Shown here: one piece after another, positions 16,540 through 25,232 of the stretch
Layout of the letters: every line of letters begins with the position of its first letter
Numbering within the stretch: position 1 is the first letter of the stretch
From: an archaeon
Lineage (GTDB): Archaea > Nanobdellota > Nanobdellia > Woesearchaeales > GW2011-AR9
Reading direction: 5' to 3'
Length of the DNA: 47,277 bases
Assembly: GCA_023259115.1 (NCBI GenBank)
Contig: JAHFQW010000013.1
Span: forward strand, 1 to 47,277
Program-made: the position numbers and the translations under genes
Notes under the pieces: generated by a model
What the model was told of the DNA's origin: nothing
Database searches by the model: none
What the model saw: the letters and a program-made list of their open reading frames with translations, nothing else

Positions 16540-17196
16540 TTATTTGATATGCACTTCTCTTTGCCAATTCTGTGGTGCTTGAGTATGTAATTGCCAGTAT
16601 TGTTGTGCAATTAATTGAGGATCGTAGGCTGTTCCGGATTGAACTTTACCATAGATATTTACGATGGCTACATGAATTCCTTTTGGTTCATACTCTTTTG
16701 CTAAGTTGAGGGCTAGATTTTGTAATGCTGCCTTGCCTATACTTAATGATACATAATTGGGGCTTGGTTGGTTGGCAAATCCTCCTCCGGTGAATAAAAT
16801 AGTGCCTCTGCCTCTTTTTTCCATGTCAGGTATTACTTGTTGCACAGCAACTAATGCGCCGCCGACATTTACTTGATAATGCGCCATGAATTCTTGGGGG
16901 GTGAGTGATAATAGGTCTGTTTTTTTAAGGACGGCAGCGTTGTAGACTAATACATCAATGGGATTATTGCTGTTTTTAATTTGTGTCAAGGCAGATTCTA
17001 ACTGTTTAAATTCGCCGGCATCCGCAACAAAGCTAGAAGATTTGATAGGATATTCTGCTTTAAGAAAATGAGAATACTGCTGCAGATGTTGCGAACTGCG
17101 TGCAATCATGAAAATATCAAAGCCTTCTTTGGCAAATCTTTTTGCAACAGAGAGACCAATTCCTGGCCCCATGCCAATAATTGTACATAAAGTCAT
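16540..17196 (-). CDS. Short-chain dehydrogenase/reductase-fold protein lacking the usual catalytic Tyr
   Basis: The Rossmann nucleotide motif is GMGPGIGLSVAKRF (8-21), followed by VADAGE and NAAVL (the NAG-equivalent). The active-site region reads ILFTGGGFANQPSPNYVSLSIGKAAL. In classical SDRs this would be YxxxK, but the residue four before the Lys is Leu (LSIGK), so the catalytic tyrosine is missing in register. A subgroup of SDR proteins with GxGPGxG and LSxGKAAL shares this, so it may have altered or no dehydrogenase activity. The length is 218 aa. The substrate is unknown. Confidence 0.8.
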   Translation of the reverse strand: MTLCTIIGMGPGIGLSVAKRFAKEGFDIFMIARSSQHLQQYSHFLKAEYPIKSSSFVADAGEFKQLESALTQIKNSNNPIDVLVYNAAVLKKTDLLSLTPQEFMAHYQVNVGGALVAVQQVIPDMEKRGRGTILFTGGGFANQPSPNYVSLSIGKAALQNLALNLAKEYEPKGIHVAIVNIYGKVQSGTAYDPQLIAQQYWQLHTQAPQNWQREVHIK

Positions 17197-17220
17197 TTCT
17201 GTTTCTCTGCACTTTTTTTC

Positions 17221-17514
17221 TTATTTTTTCTGTGTGCTGATGTAGAATGGACAAGTGGTATGATCTGTAGCATTGCAAGGATGATAATCAAAATTTCCTC
17301 CACTGCCATATTCACCATACTCATATTTTTGTAATTGACATTTATATTCTCCTTCGCCGGGACAATGGACTAAGTCTTCGCCCATCCATTGAATATGGGG
17401 ACAAGTGCCGTCTTGGGTTGAGGGAATGGGATGCACTAATTTTGCTAAATCATCTAAATTTTCTCTAGCTAAACTAGTTCTACCATTTACCCCCCCATTA
17501 CCATTATTTGCCAT
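17221..17514 (-). CDS. Small Cys-containing protein, 97 aa
   Basis: This is unrecognised. Five Cys are spread over residues 38-90 in TCPHIQW, HCPGEGEYKC, HPCNA and TCPFY contexts, with several His and Tyr, suggesting a metal- or cluster-binding fold. There is no signal peptide or membrane segment. The start is supported by AGAGGTGA upstream of the ATG. It lies 24 bp upstream of the SDR-fold gene on the same strand, so the two may be co-transcribed. Confidence 0.65.
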   Translation of the reverse strand: MANNGNGGVNGRTSLARENLDDLAKLVHPIPSTQDGTCPHIQWMGEDLVHCPGEGEYKCQLQKYEYGEYGSGGNFDYHPCNATDHTTCPFYISTQKK

Positions 17515-17646
17515 AGAACTTCACCTCTTTTTTGTAACCTTGATTTATTGCAATCTTAATTGATCTTAAAAAGAATATGTCTAGAAGATCTATAAAAATA
17601 TTCTTGTGGCAAAATATGCACAAGCAAACCTACATCTTCTCGTAGT

Positions 17647-18078
17647 CTACTTTTTCCAGTAGTAGAAAATCATACCCATAACCGCGATAGTTATTGAGGC
17701 GTCAGCGAGATTGAATGCGGGCCACCAGCCAAAGTCGATGAAGTCAATGACAAAGCCTCGCATGGCCCTATCAATGAGGTTTCCGATAACGCCACCTAGA
17801 AATAGTGCGAGAAGAATTTGGATGCTCCACTCTTTTGGCGCGTCTTTATAGAGCCAGATGAGGGTGCACGCAACGATGAATGAGAGGATGGTTAGTATCC
17901 ACGTTTGGTTTTGTAGAATGCCAAATCCGGCACCGGTGTTTGTGATGAGATGAATGGTTAGTAGGGGTGAGTGCCACTCGGGTTGGGTGCGAAGAATGAG
18001 CTGTTTTAGGATCTGATCGAGAAGGATAATACTTAGAGTGATTGCTATAAACCATTTGAGAAAACGGGGCTTGGTCAT
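17647..18078 (-). CDS. lspA: Lipoprotein signal peptidase (LspA)
   Basis: This is an aspartyl membrane protease that in bacteria cleaves prolipoprotein signal peptides after lipidation. Diagnostic blocks: DQILKQLI (first helix), TNTGAGFGIL, GGVIGNLIDRAMRG (catalytic Asp in NLIDR) and FNLADASI (second catalytic Asp). Four membrane helices are evident in 143 aa, the normal size. The enzyme is characteristic of bacteria. No clear lipobox protein (L-x-x-C after a signal peptide) is visible among the secreted proteins in this window. It lies 7 bp after the 150-aa gene, so they form an operon. Confidence 0.93.
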   Translation of the reverse strand: MTKPRFLKWFIAITLSIILLDQILKQLILRTQPEWHSPLLTIHLITNTGAGFGILQNQTWILTILSFIVACTLIWLYKDAPKEWSIQILLALFLGGVIGNLIDRAMRGFVIDFIDFGWWPAFNLADASITIAVMGMIFYYWKK

Positions 18079-18085
18079 TAGGCTA

Positions 18086-18538
18086 TTACCATAAGCGTTG
18101 TTTTTGTTTGTCGCTCATATTGGTTCTTTCCATCTCATTTAGGCGTTGATCGATGGATTGGAGCATGGCTTTGAGGGTGTCGAGTTTGCTGTTGAGCAGT
18201 TCTACTTCACGATTTTGCAACGAGAGGGGTTGAGAGTTTTGCCAGCTATTTGGTTGAGGTTGTTGATTTATATTGGCCCCACCACCGCTTCTTGCAGCAC
18301 CAGGAAAGCCAACATCGGGAGTGGTAAAGCTGGTTTGAGATGGTTTTGTGAAATCTTCGCCAAAGGGAGATTTTTCTTCCATGCCAAAAGGTTTTTGGTC
18401 TGTTCCTTGAGTGTCACCGGGTAAGCCTGGGGTCGGACCAAATTCTTTACTAAAGTCTTTGTTGGCTACACTATCTAAATCGAATTCGTCCTCTTTTTTC
18501 CAAAATTTTAATTTGTCAAACATACTCACTTCATTCAC
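18086..18538 (-). CDS. Conserved-looking small protein with C-terminal coiled coil, 150 aa
   Basis: A short basic/aromatic N-terminus (MFDKLKFWKKEDEFDLD, starting at Met6) is followed by a Pro/Gly/Ser/Gln-rich disordered middle. A C-terminal helix of about 45 residues has heptad-like hydrophobic spacing (EVELLNSKLDTLKAMLQSIDQRLNEME). It is unrecognised; the layout suggests a small adaptor or scaffold. The start is uncertain between 18538, which agrees with a TATA-like element at about 18562-18572, and the ATG at 18523. It lies immediately upstream of lspA. Confidence 0.65.
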   Translation of the reverse strand: MNEVSMFDKLKFWKKEDEFDLDSVANKDFSKEFGPTPGLPGDTQGTDQKPFGMEEKSPFGEDFTKPSQTSFTTPDVGFPGAARSGGGANINQQPQPNSWQNSQPLSLQNREVELLNSKLDTLKAMLQSIDQRLNEMERTNMSDKQKQRLW

Positions 18539-18636
18539 CTAGCTAGATGAATAATTTTGCGCCTTTTAAACTTTATTCTTTACTTGAGGAGAATTGTCAG
18601 AAACCTTAATAAAGCACCTCTTTCATTCTTAGTTCT

Positions 18637-18885
18637 ATGACTACCAAACCAGAAAATCCACCCAGTATGTCCAAAGATGAGAAAGTAGGGTTCCATAAAG
18701 GGTCTCTAGCTACGTTATCAAAGGAGCGCGAGGAGCTTATGCGGATATTGCAAATTGTGGAACAGTTAATGCAGATGCATGTGTCAGAACTCAAAGGGAT
18801 GGGTATTGATCTTGCGGCACAAGCCAAAGATGTTGCGGCAAAGCAGATGAAGGGAAAGAAGCCGATTGAAGATGTGTTGAGATAA
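18637..18885 (+). CDS. Small helical protein, 82 aa
   Basis: This is unrecognised. After a disordered N-terminus it has a long amphipathic helix (about residues 24-55, EREELMRILQIVEQLMQMHVSEL) and a charged C-terminus. It diverges from the coiled-coil protein at 18538 across a 98-bp promoter region; the plus-strand TATA-like element ccttaataaagc lies at about 18603-18614. The divergent pair might be functionally linked, but nothing proves that. Confidence 0.6.
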   Translation: MTTKPENPPSMSKDEKVGFHKGSLATLSKEREELMRILQIVEQLMQMHVSELKGMGIDLAAQAKDVAAKQMKGKKPIEDVLR

Positions 18886-18986
18886 GAGAAATTAAAAAAG
18901 AGTATATTTGAGAATGTTGCTTAATCGGTGATTCTTTAGGGATAGTTTTTTACACATTTTCTATTGAGTTTATTGTATTTGTTTAC

Positions 18987-19907
18987 TTAACTTAGATGTT
19001 TTTGACGAAGGGTTAAACCTAACTGAATGCCTTGGTTTATTTCGTTTTGGGTCATGGGTAGACCGGATTTATAATTGACTTTGAATGTGCCCGTTATAAC
19101 ATCAGTATCAGTATAATGGGTGCCTATTACAAATTCTCTTTGAAGCCTTTGGATATAATTCTCTAATGGTTCTTTGACAAAACCACGGGCGGCGATGAGT
19201 TTCATATTTGGCAGAATGGTTGAGGGATCGCTTGGGGAGAAATCTTGGGTGAGAATGAAATCGTCCCCGCTTAACTGCGTTTGAGCAATGCCCTGCTGTT
19301 TCTCTTGGTCGTAATACATCACTAGGAGAGCAATCATAGTTGATTTAATTACGGAGCTTATGTTTTGTGAGAATGCTTCAAAATGATACTTGGGCTGGGG
19401 ATCGAACATGCCCCAAGGATACCCTCTACCCCCAAATACACAACGAGCGTTTTCGATATACCCAGTGAGGTATATAGCGTGTTCTTTAGGTGGGTTAAGT
19501 TGAAAGAAGCAGTAGGGTTTTACGACAAATTGAAATTGAAGTTGAGAGAGATGCTGTAAATTATCATACTCTTGCTGTATGAGATGAGGAGGGATATGAG
19601 GTTGATTAATGAGAGCAGTGACTTCTTTTTGTCTGTTTTCGCCCATTAATTTGACGTGATAAACTAACTGAATGTTACCCCAATTGATAAAGTCTAAATT
19701 GATTTGAAAATCTTTATCGTCACTTAACTCAGGGGCAATTGTGTGGATAAGAGAATGAGGAGAGGCGGGATCGAATGCGGCAAATAATGTTTGTTGGATT
19801 TGATTATGGGCGTCAGAGAGAGTTATTTCTTGGTTGCCAGTTCTAATATATCTGAGAGGACCTCCGGGGAATGAATGTGGTCCATAGGATATTTTTGAGG
19901 AAGTCAT
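18987..19907 (-). CDS. Hypothetical protein with possible kinase-like fold, 306 aa
   Basis: No family is certain. A segment VYHVKLMGENRQKEV, followed by a helix with E and L spacing and then FVVKPYCFF, resembles the N-lobe of aminoglycoside-phosphotransferase-type kinases. Later, QLSGDDFILT could correspond to a degenerate catalytic loop (HGDxxxxN). If so, it lacks the His and Asn and is likely inactive. The rest includes aromatic-rich segments (GRGYPWGMFDPQPKYHFEAF). A minus-strand TATA-like element lies at about 19963-19974. It is monocistronic. Confidence 0.55.
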   Translation of the reverse strand: MTSSKISYGPHSFPGGPLRYIRTGNQEITLSDAHNQIQQTLFAAFDPASPHSLIHTIAPELSDDKDFQINLDFINWGNIQLVYHVKLMGENRQKEVTALINQPHIPPHLIQQEYDNLQHLSQLQFQFVVKPYCFFQLNPPKEHAIYLTGYIENARCVFGGRGYPWGMFDPQPKYHFEAFSQNISSVIKSTMIALLVMYYDQEKQQGIAQTQLSGDDFILTQDFSPSDPSTILPNMKLIAARGFVKEPLENYIQRLQREFVIGTHYTDTDVITGTFKVNYKSGLPMTQNEINQGIQLGLTLRQKHLS

Positions 19908-20053
19908 GTTATTATTTTCTTAATGTTATTTGTGAGGTTATTTTTCTCTAAACCAGTCTATAAGATATATAAAAATAGAGTGATTTTTTAAATTTAATTT
20001 ATAGGGGTGTTTGATTAATTACCCGCTATTCAATCAAATAATATTAAAAAAAA

Positions 20054-21979
20054 TTAAGCCAATATCAGCGCAATCAAAAATACAATCACCGCTAAGATGA
20101 CAATTACGCCCCCAATTAAAAATACTAAAGGCATGGTGGATGCGGCGTCTGCGCTCTGGTTATCTTCTGTTGAAGAAGGCGCAAAGTTAGGCAAGTTTTG
20201 CACAACCACATCATTCTGGGGATTTAAATATGCGGCAGAGGATGTTTGTGAGACGGCTTGTTTGCTTTGAGGTTTGCCATTGAGAGCAATATCTATTTTT
20301 TTTCGAGTGCTATCAATGTCATCCTGCAAATCTTTGATATTTTGCTGCAGAGCATCAGTGTTTTTCTGATTTTCTACTGTATCAAGTAGATCGATAGTTT
20401 CTTTTTTTAAGTCTTTGAGATTTTTATCTAAAGTGCTTAATTTTTTCTTGTACTTATCGATATCAACTTGATTCTTCTTTGAATTGGCAGTGTCGAGTTT
20501 TTGTTTGTAGCTGGTGTAATCATCGCTAAAAGAATCATATGATTTCTTTAAATCACTGTACTTTTGCTGTTCTGGGCTGAGTACCACATCAGTTGCGGTA
20601 ACGGTAATGGTTACTTGCTGTGGGACGTCTTTGTTTTTCCCATCGTTGATACTAAATGTAATTGTGTAGATGCCAATTTGAGCTGGTGTCCAACTAAAGA
20701 GATGGGTGTTCACATCAAATGTTGCCCCCAGAGGTAAACTAGATGCACTGTAGGTGAGAGGATCATTTTCTGCATCTGCGGCAGTGAGGGTGAATTCGAT
20801 TTTTTCTCCTATTTTAATAGCTTTATTTCCTATTGCGGCAAATGTGGGAGGAATATTATTCCCTGCAGGAGGAGGGGTTGGGACACCGTTTTGACAGGTT
20901 GTTTTGTCAAATGGTGTTTCTACGAGAGTATTGATTTTTTTGCCTAATGCGTCATAGGTATCATATTGGGTATAATACTTTGTATGTATATCTTGCAATG
21001 TTGGCATATTTATTAAAATGATATTACGGCTACCAATGAGAGATATTTTATCTGCTATTTTGGGCATGATATCATTTAACTGGGCTTTTAGGGCGTCGAT
21101 AGCTGCGGCATTCTGGGCACATTGGGCTTTGCCTAATGAATCAGAGGTGAGATTGAATTGAGTTTCTAACAAAGAATAGGTTTTATCTAGTTCTTTGAAT
21201 TCGACTTCGGCTTTATCATTGATGTAGATATCTAACTGTGCTTCTTTATTTTTTATTTGTTGCTGGACGTCAAGTGTTCCTAGATCAATTTCTTGGAATT
21301 TGGCTTCGTATTCATCGTTTTTCTGATCAATGGCAGTATTACCCCAGAGCTGAGCTTGGGTTCGAATGTCAAAATAGGTCATCCATAAATCATCAGCGTT
21401 TTTATGAGTGGTTAGAGCTTGATCTAATCCTTGATTACTATTTACCACGCTGGTCATGTCATGTAATACGGGATGTAACAGAAAATTTGCTTTTTTATAG
21501 GCTTTGTTTACAATTAAGTATTGATTGTATAATTTTTCATTTTGGATAGTTGTGATTTTATCTTGAACGTGAGACCAGACTTCACCGGAGTTAGTTAAGA
21601 CTAGGGTGTATTGATTACTTAACGCACTAAATTCCTGAGCTAGTTTTTTGGATTCGATAGTGTTAAACGCGAGTAATTGTTGTACGATGCTATCGCTTTT
21701 TGCTTTGAAATCAGTTGCATCTTTTTGAGTAGTTTGTATTTCAACTTGCAGATCTTTCCAATCATAAATAGTAGTTGTGCTCTTTGCACTTAAGTCTAGG
21801 AAGCTTTGCTGTTCTGTGCCCAAGTTGCCTTGAACCCAGGTGAGACGAGAATTTAAGAAATCGTAATCATCTTTGAATTGAGGGTAGGCGCTAAAGTCAG
21901 GATTAGCTGCTACGAATGAACTTACCAGCACTAAGAGCAACGCGATGATACTTCCAAATTGTAATATTTTTTTTGTCAT
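20054..21979 (-). CDS. Secreted coiled-coil protein with Ig-like domain and C-terminal membrane anchor, 641 aa
   Basis: The start at 21979 gives a clean signal peptide (MTKKILQFGSIIALLLVLVS..VAA), preceded by GGTGAT and a BRE/TATA at 22022-22039. Layout: a long helical region (about 30-350), then a cadherin/He_PIG-like Ig domain (PPTFAAIGNKAIKIGEKIEF ... SINDGKNKDVPQQVTITV, about 385-460). A second coiled coil follows (about 465-560), then a Ser/Gln-rich stretch and a C-terminal hydrophobic helix (PLVFLIGGVIVILAVIVFL). It is probably anchored in the cell membrane and facing outward. The longer frame from 22087 runs through the promoter and is rejected. Confidence 0.8.
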   Translation of the reverse strand: MTKKILQFGSIIALLLVLVSSFVAANPDFSAYPQFKDDYDFLNSRLTWVQGNLGTEQQSFLDLSAKSTTTIYDWKDLQVEIQTTQKDATDFKAKSDSIVQQLLAFNTIESKKLAQEFSALSNQYTLVLTNSGEVWSHVQDKITTIQNEKLYNQYLIVNKAYKKANFLLHPVLHDMTSVVNSNQGLDQALTTHKNADDLWMTYFDIRTQAQLWGNTAIDQKNDEYEAKFQEIDLGTLDVQQQIKNKEAQLDIYINDKAEVEFKELDKTYSLLETQFNLTSDSLGKAQCAQNAAAIDALKAQLNDIMPKIADKISLIGSRNIILINMPTLQDIHTKYYTQYDTYDALGKKINTLVETPFDKTTCQNGVPTPPPAGNNIPPTFAAIGNKAIKIGEKIEFTLTAADAENDPLTYSASSLPLGATFDVNTHLFSWTPAQIGIYTITFSINDGKNKDVPQQVTITVTATDVVLSPEQQKYSDLKKSYDSFSDDYTSYKQKLDTANSKKNQVDIDKYKKKLSTLDKNLKDLKKETIDLLDTVENQKNTDALQQNIKDLQDDIDSTRKKIDIALNGKPQSKQAVSQTSSAAYLNPQNDVVVQNLPNFAPSSTEDNQSADAASTMPLVFLIGGVIVILAVIVFLIALILA

Positions 21980-22021
21980 AATTGTAATCACCAAGTATTT
22001 TTTACTATTAAATAGCAACAG

Positions 22022-22039
22022 TATATATAAATCTTTCGG
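22022..22039 (-). promoter_or_regulatory. BRE/TATA of the coiled-coil surface-protein gene
   Basis: On the minus strand the sequence is ccgaaagatttatatata. The expected start is near 22001, leaving a leader of about 22 nt with a GGTGAT ribosome-binding site before the ATG at 21979. Confidence 0.6.
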
Positions 22040-22137
22040 TTGAAATGCCACTAAATGGTAACGAAACGATAAAAAGGAGACCACCAATAAGAACTGAAAA
22101 AGAAAAAATTATTACGACATTTAAAAAAAAGAAAAAA

Positions 22138-23541
22138 TTATCTTCGGCCGCTGTAGCCGCCACGAGGGTTGGAAGGTCGGCGTCCGGAACTAGAACTGGA
22201 ACCGTAACCGCCACTGCCGCGTTCGGACCTTGATTCACTTGATCCGCCACCCTCACTTCTTCCTTGATAGCCAGAAGTTCTATCCAAAGATCGAGAACGG
22301 TAGCCACCACCACTGCGAGGAGCACTTGAACGAAAACCGCCGCCACCATGCCCACCGTTTCGCGGGCCGCTATGACCAAAACCGCGGCCATGTGAGCGTT
22401 CTTCCTGTTCGTCGGAACGTCGCACAAACATGACTTTTTCAAATGAGGGTATTTCTAATTCTTCGATTTTGAGTGTGCGATCGTGTAGCACTCTGCGAAA
22501 ATTGTCATGATCACGATCGGCTAAAAGTGTCACTGCATCTCCTTCGGCTCCTGCTCGTGCTGTTCGGCCAATTCTATGAATGTATTCTTCTGAGGTTTTA
22601 GGGACATCGTAGTTGTAGACATGGGTGACATTTTTGATGTCTAGACCACGGGCAGCTACGTCGGTTGCCACAAGAACACTGATGTTCTGATTTTTGAGCG
22701 CTTCGAGGGCATTTAATCGTCTATTCTGTGTGAGTCCACCGTGAATGGCCATAGCGTCGATACCATTTTTTTTGAGGTTATACGCAACAATACTTACTTC
22801 ATCACGTGTGGCGCAAAAAACGATGGATAAGCCAGTGGTTTTATGTTTAATTAAGTGGGCCAATAATGAGAATTTGTCACGGATTGGTACATTATAATAG
22901 CCTTGATGCAGTAGACTTTTATCAACGTAAATGTTAGTTTTGATGGTCACAGGCTGGCGCAAATGACGCTGCATGACTTGATAAACCGGTTCGGAAATGG
23001 TGGCGCTAAAGAGTAATGTTTGACGCGTTTTGGGTAAGTAACGCATAATTTCTTCAACGTCTTCTTGAAAGCCCATCTCAAACATTTTATCGGCTTCATC
23101 GAGTACTAAATATTTTAATGGAGTGAAATCCATATTGCGTCGATTTAGATGATCGAGAATTCTCCCAGGTGTTCCTACGACGATTTCAGAACGACGCAAG
23201 CCTTGGGCTTGGGGTTCTAAGCTTACGCCACCGTACACTTGCACAACATTGAGATGCATGGGTTTGGCAAAATCTTGTAAAACCGTGGCAACTTGAACAC
23301 ATAATTCACGGGTAGGGGTGATAATGAGAGCTTGAATTCCGGCACGTGGCTGAATTTTTTCAAGAAGAGGCAGACCAAAAGCGAGGGTTTTTCCAGAACC
23401 TGTTCCGGATTGACCTACGACATCTTTGCCTTCATGGATTAAAGGGATACATTTTTCTTGAATTTGGGTTGGTTCGATTAACTGCTGTTGTTCAAGTGCT
23501 TTTACAAGCACGGGGTTTAATTTTAATTCACTAAATTTCAT
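22138..23541 (-). CDS. DEAD-box RNA helicase with RGG-type tail
   Basis: The ATP-dependent RNA helicase motifs appear in order: Q motif (ALEQQQLIEPTQIQEKCIP), I (GQSGTGSGKT), Ia (PTRELC), Ib (GTPGRIL), II (LDEADKM), III (SAT), IV (SIVFCATR), V (ATDVAARGLDI) and VI (HRIGRTARAG). The C-terminal tail of about 80 residues is rich in G, R and S, as in cold-shock or RNP helicases of bacterial type. I chose the ATG at 23541; a GTG three codons upstream is less likely. An A/T-rich TATA region centred near 23568 suggests a leaderless mRNA. Confidence 0.95.
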   Translation of the reverse strand: MKFSELKLNPVLVKALEQQQLIEPTQIQEKCIPLIHEGKDVVGQSGTGSGKTLAFGLPLLEKIQPRAGIQALIITPTRELCVQVATVLQDFAKPMHLNVVQVYGGVSLEPQAQGLRRSEIVVGTPGRILDHLNRRNMDFTPLKYLVLDEADKMFEMGFQEDVEEIMRYLPKTRQTLLFSATISEPVYQVMQRHLRQPVTIKTNIYVDKSLLHQGYYNVPIRDKFSLLAHLIKHKTTGLSIVFCATRDEVSIVAYNLKKNGIDAMAIHGGLTQNRRLNALEALKNQNISVLVATDVAARGLDIKNVTHVYNYDVPKTSEEYIHRIGRTARAGAEGDAVTLLADRDHDNFRRVLHDRTLKIEELEIPSFEKVMFVRRSDEQEERSHGRGFGHSGPRNGGHGGGGFRSSAPRSGGGYRSRSLDRTSGYQGRSEGGGSSESRSERGSGGYGSSSSSGRRPSNPRGGYSGRR

Positions 23542-23550
23542 ATATTTCAC

Positions 23551-23909
23551 TCTCGGTATATTTTTATTTTATTTATTTTATCGTAGAAAATGAGTTCTGA
23601 TATTCTTAGCTTTAGGAAATCATACAGAAGTACAAAATGACGTGTACTTACAATACTAAACCCATTTTCTGGAGTAAAAATTCTTACGCTAACTCCGTTT
23701 TGGGTGAGGAGAATTCTTACGTTGGGTAGGATAATTGATAGTTTATTTATAAAAGTATGGGTGAAAATTGAAAAGAAAGAGGATGTTGGAAATATCTTCT
23801 GAATTATTATGAAGGGTTATCAGGTTTTCTCTGGGTTGAAATTAGCTCAAAAACACTCTATATACCGTAACTAATTTAAAGAGTAATTCCCTCTCTGATT
23901 AAAAAGAGC
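23551..23909. other. Intergenic region with short inverted and direct repeats
   Basis: No gene is seen. The segment 23585-23670 is bounded by an 8-bp inverted repeat (agaaaatg/cattttct) and contains a hairpin aagtac (23628-23633)/gtactt (23644-23649). The 10-mer aattcttacg occurs twice, at 23679-23688 and 23712-23721. These look like remnants of a structured element but lack clear ends. A TATA-like ctatatacc near 23860 may serve the downstream operon. Confidence 0.35.
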
Positions 23910-23918
23910 GTGAATTGG

Positions 23919-24281
23919 ATGATTAACCCTAAAATTAACCTGCCCCTGATTGTATTTTGGTTTCCACGGGGGTTATCTCTGTTTGTGATTTTCTCATTTA
24001 TAGGAGGGGTGTTGTACACGTTTGGGTTTGGCCATGAGTTTATGGTTGGCTTGATGATTTGGTTGATTCTCTTTTTTACGATGCTCATTGCCTGGAAGAG
24101 CGACCCTATTGGGGGGATTGTTTTTTTACTTTTGGGGATTGGAAGTGTGTTTGTGGGAATGGGGAAACAGTTAGCGATTGGATATTTTATTGCAGGACCA
24201 CTTGTGGCGTTAGGATTTAGTTTTTTAGGAAATTATTTTTACCAAGAAAAGAAATATGCTGAAGAAGAGGATGATTTTTGA
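23919..24281 (+). CDS. Small integral membrane protein, 120 aa
   Basis: About four hydrophobic segments are visible (LIVFWFPRGLSLFVIFSFIG, FMVGLMIWLILFFTMLIAW, GGIVFLLLGIGSVFVGMG and YFIAGPLVALGFSFLG) with an acidic C-terminal tail. I do not recognise a family. The start is uncertain: ATG at 23919 or GTG at 23910. Its stop overlaps the aldolase start (TGATG), so it heads a probable operon with the aldolase, rpiB and rpe. Confidence 0.65.
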   Translation: MINPKINLPLIVFWFPRGLSLFVIFSFIGGVLYTFGFGHEFMVGLMIWLILFFTMLIAWKSDPIGGIVFLLLGIGSVFVGMGKQLAIGYFIAGPLVALGFSFLGNYFYQEKKYAEEEDDF

Positions 24282-25195
24282 TGTTAGCAGATACTCACAA
24301 ATTATTGTGGGAAGCGCAGCGGGGACGTTATGCAGTAGGACATTTTAATATTAATAATATGGAGATTGTTCAAGGAGTTGTGCACGCAGCGCAGAGAATG
24401 AAGTCGCCAGTTATTCTTGCGACATCAGAGGGGGCATTGAACTATGCGGGGATGAAGTATCTTTATGCGCTGGCAAGAGTTGCGAGTGAGAATGCGCGTG
24501 TTCCTGTGGCGTTGCATTTAGATCATGGACGAGATGTTTCTATTATTAAAGAAGCGATACGGGTGGGGTATTCTTCCGTGATGATTGATGCGTCGCATGA
24601 ATCGTTTGAGAGAAATGTACTTATTACAAGGAGGGTGGTGGGGTGGGCTAGACGAAAACATATATCTGTTGAGGCGGAGTTGGGGACTATTGGAGGAGTG
24701 GAGGACACGGTGCGTTCTCGCAATATTTTGTATACTGATCCAATTAAAGCAAAAGAGTTTGTTGAAAGAACGGGTTGTGATTCTCTGGCGGTGGCGATTG
24801 GCACATCACATGGTGCGTATAAGTTTGAGGGAAGAGCAAAACTGCATCAGCAATTGCTTGAAGAGATACGACAAAAAGTTAAGATTCCTTTAGTGCTACA
24901 TGGGGCGAGCGGCGTGCCATTGGCACTTATTACTCAGGCAGAGAAGTATGGTGCAAAACTTACAGGAGTGCAAGGAGTGCCTGATGTAGAAATTAGATCA
25001 GCGATTAGGAGAGGTATTTGTAAGATTAATACGGATACGGATATTCGGGTAGCGTTTGATGCGGCGGTACGTAAGGTTATTTCCACTCAGCCACAAGATT
25101 TTGATCCACGACATATTTTAGGACCGGCGCGGGAGATTATTCAAAGAGTTGTGGAACAACGAATGAAGTTGTTTGGGAGTGTAGGAAAAGCTTAA
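24281..25195 (+). CDS. fba: Class II fructose-bisphosphate aldolase
   Basis: This zinc-dependent aldolase interconverts fructose 1,6-bisphosphate with DHAP and glyceraldehyde 3-phosphate, or a related ketose-bisphosphate. Visible: GHFNINNMEIV near the N-terminus, the zinc ligand region LHLDHGRD, SVMIDASHESF, VEAELGTIGGVED, the SHGAYKF His, VLHGASGVP and the KINTDTDIRVAF phosphate-binding motif. The 304-aa length is right for the family. It starts by TGATG overlap with the membrane-protein gene and is followed by rpiB (37 bp). Confidence 0.92.
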   Translation: MLADTHKLLWEAQRGRYAVGHFNINNMEIVQGVVHAAQRMKSPVILATSEGALNYAGMKYLYALARVASENARVPVALHLDHGRDVSIIKEAIRVGYSSVMIDASHESFERNVLITRRVVGWARRKHISVEAELGTIGGVEDTVRSRNILYTDPIKAKEFVERTGCDSLAVAIGTSHGAYKFEGRAKLHQQLLEEIRQKVKIPLVLHGASGVPLALITQAEKYGAKLTGVQGVPDVEIRSAIRRGICKINTDTDIRVAFDAAVRKVISTQPQDFDPRHILGPAREIIQRVVEQRMKLFGSVGKA

Positions 25196-25232
25196 TAATT
25201 ATTAAGAGAATCGTATAATAGATGGAGGAGAG

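Noticed and set aside
21980-22087. N-terminal extension of the coiled-coil surface protein
   Set aside because: It precedes a normal signal peptide, contains the promoter, and lacks a ribosome-binding site.
22008-22442. 144-aa minus-strand ORF
   Set aside because: It is a frame shadow of the Gly/Arg-rich tail of the DEAD-box helicase.
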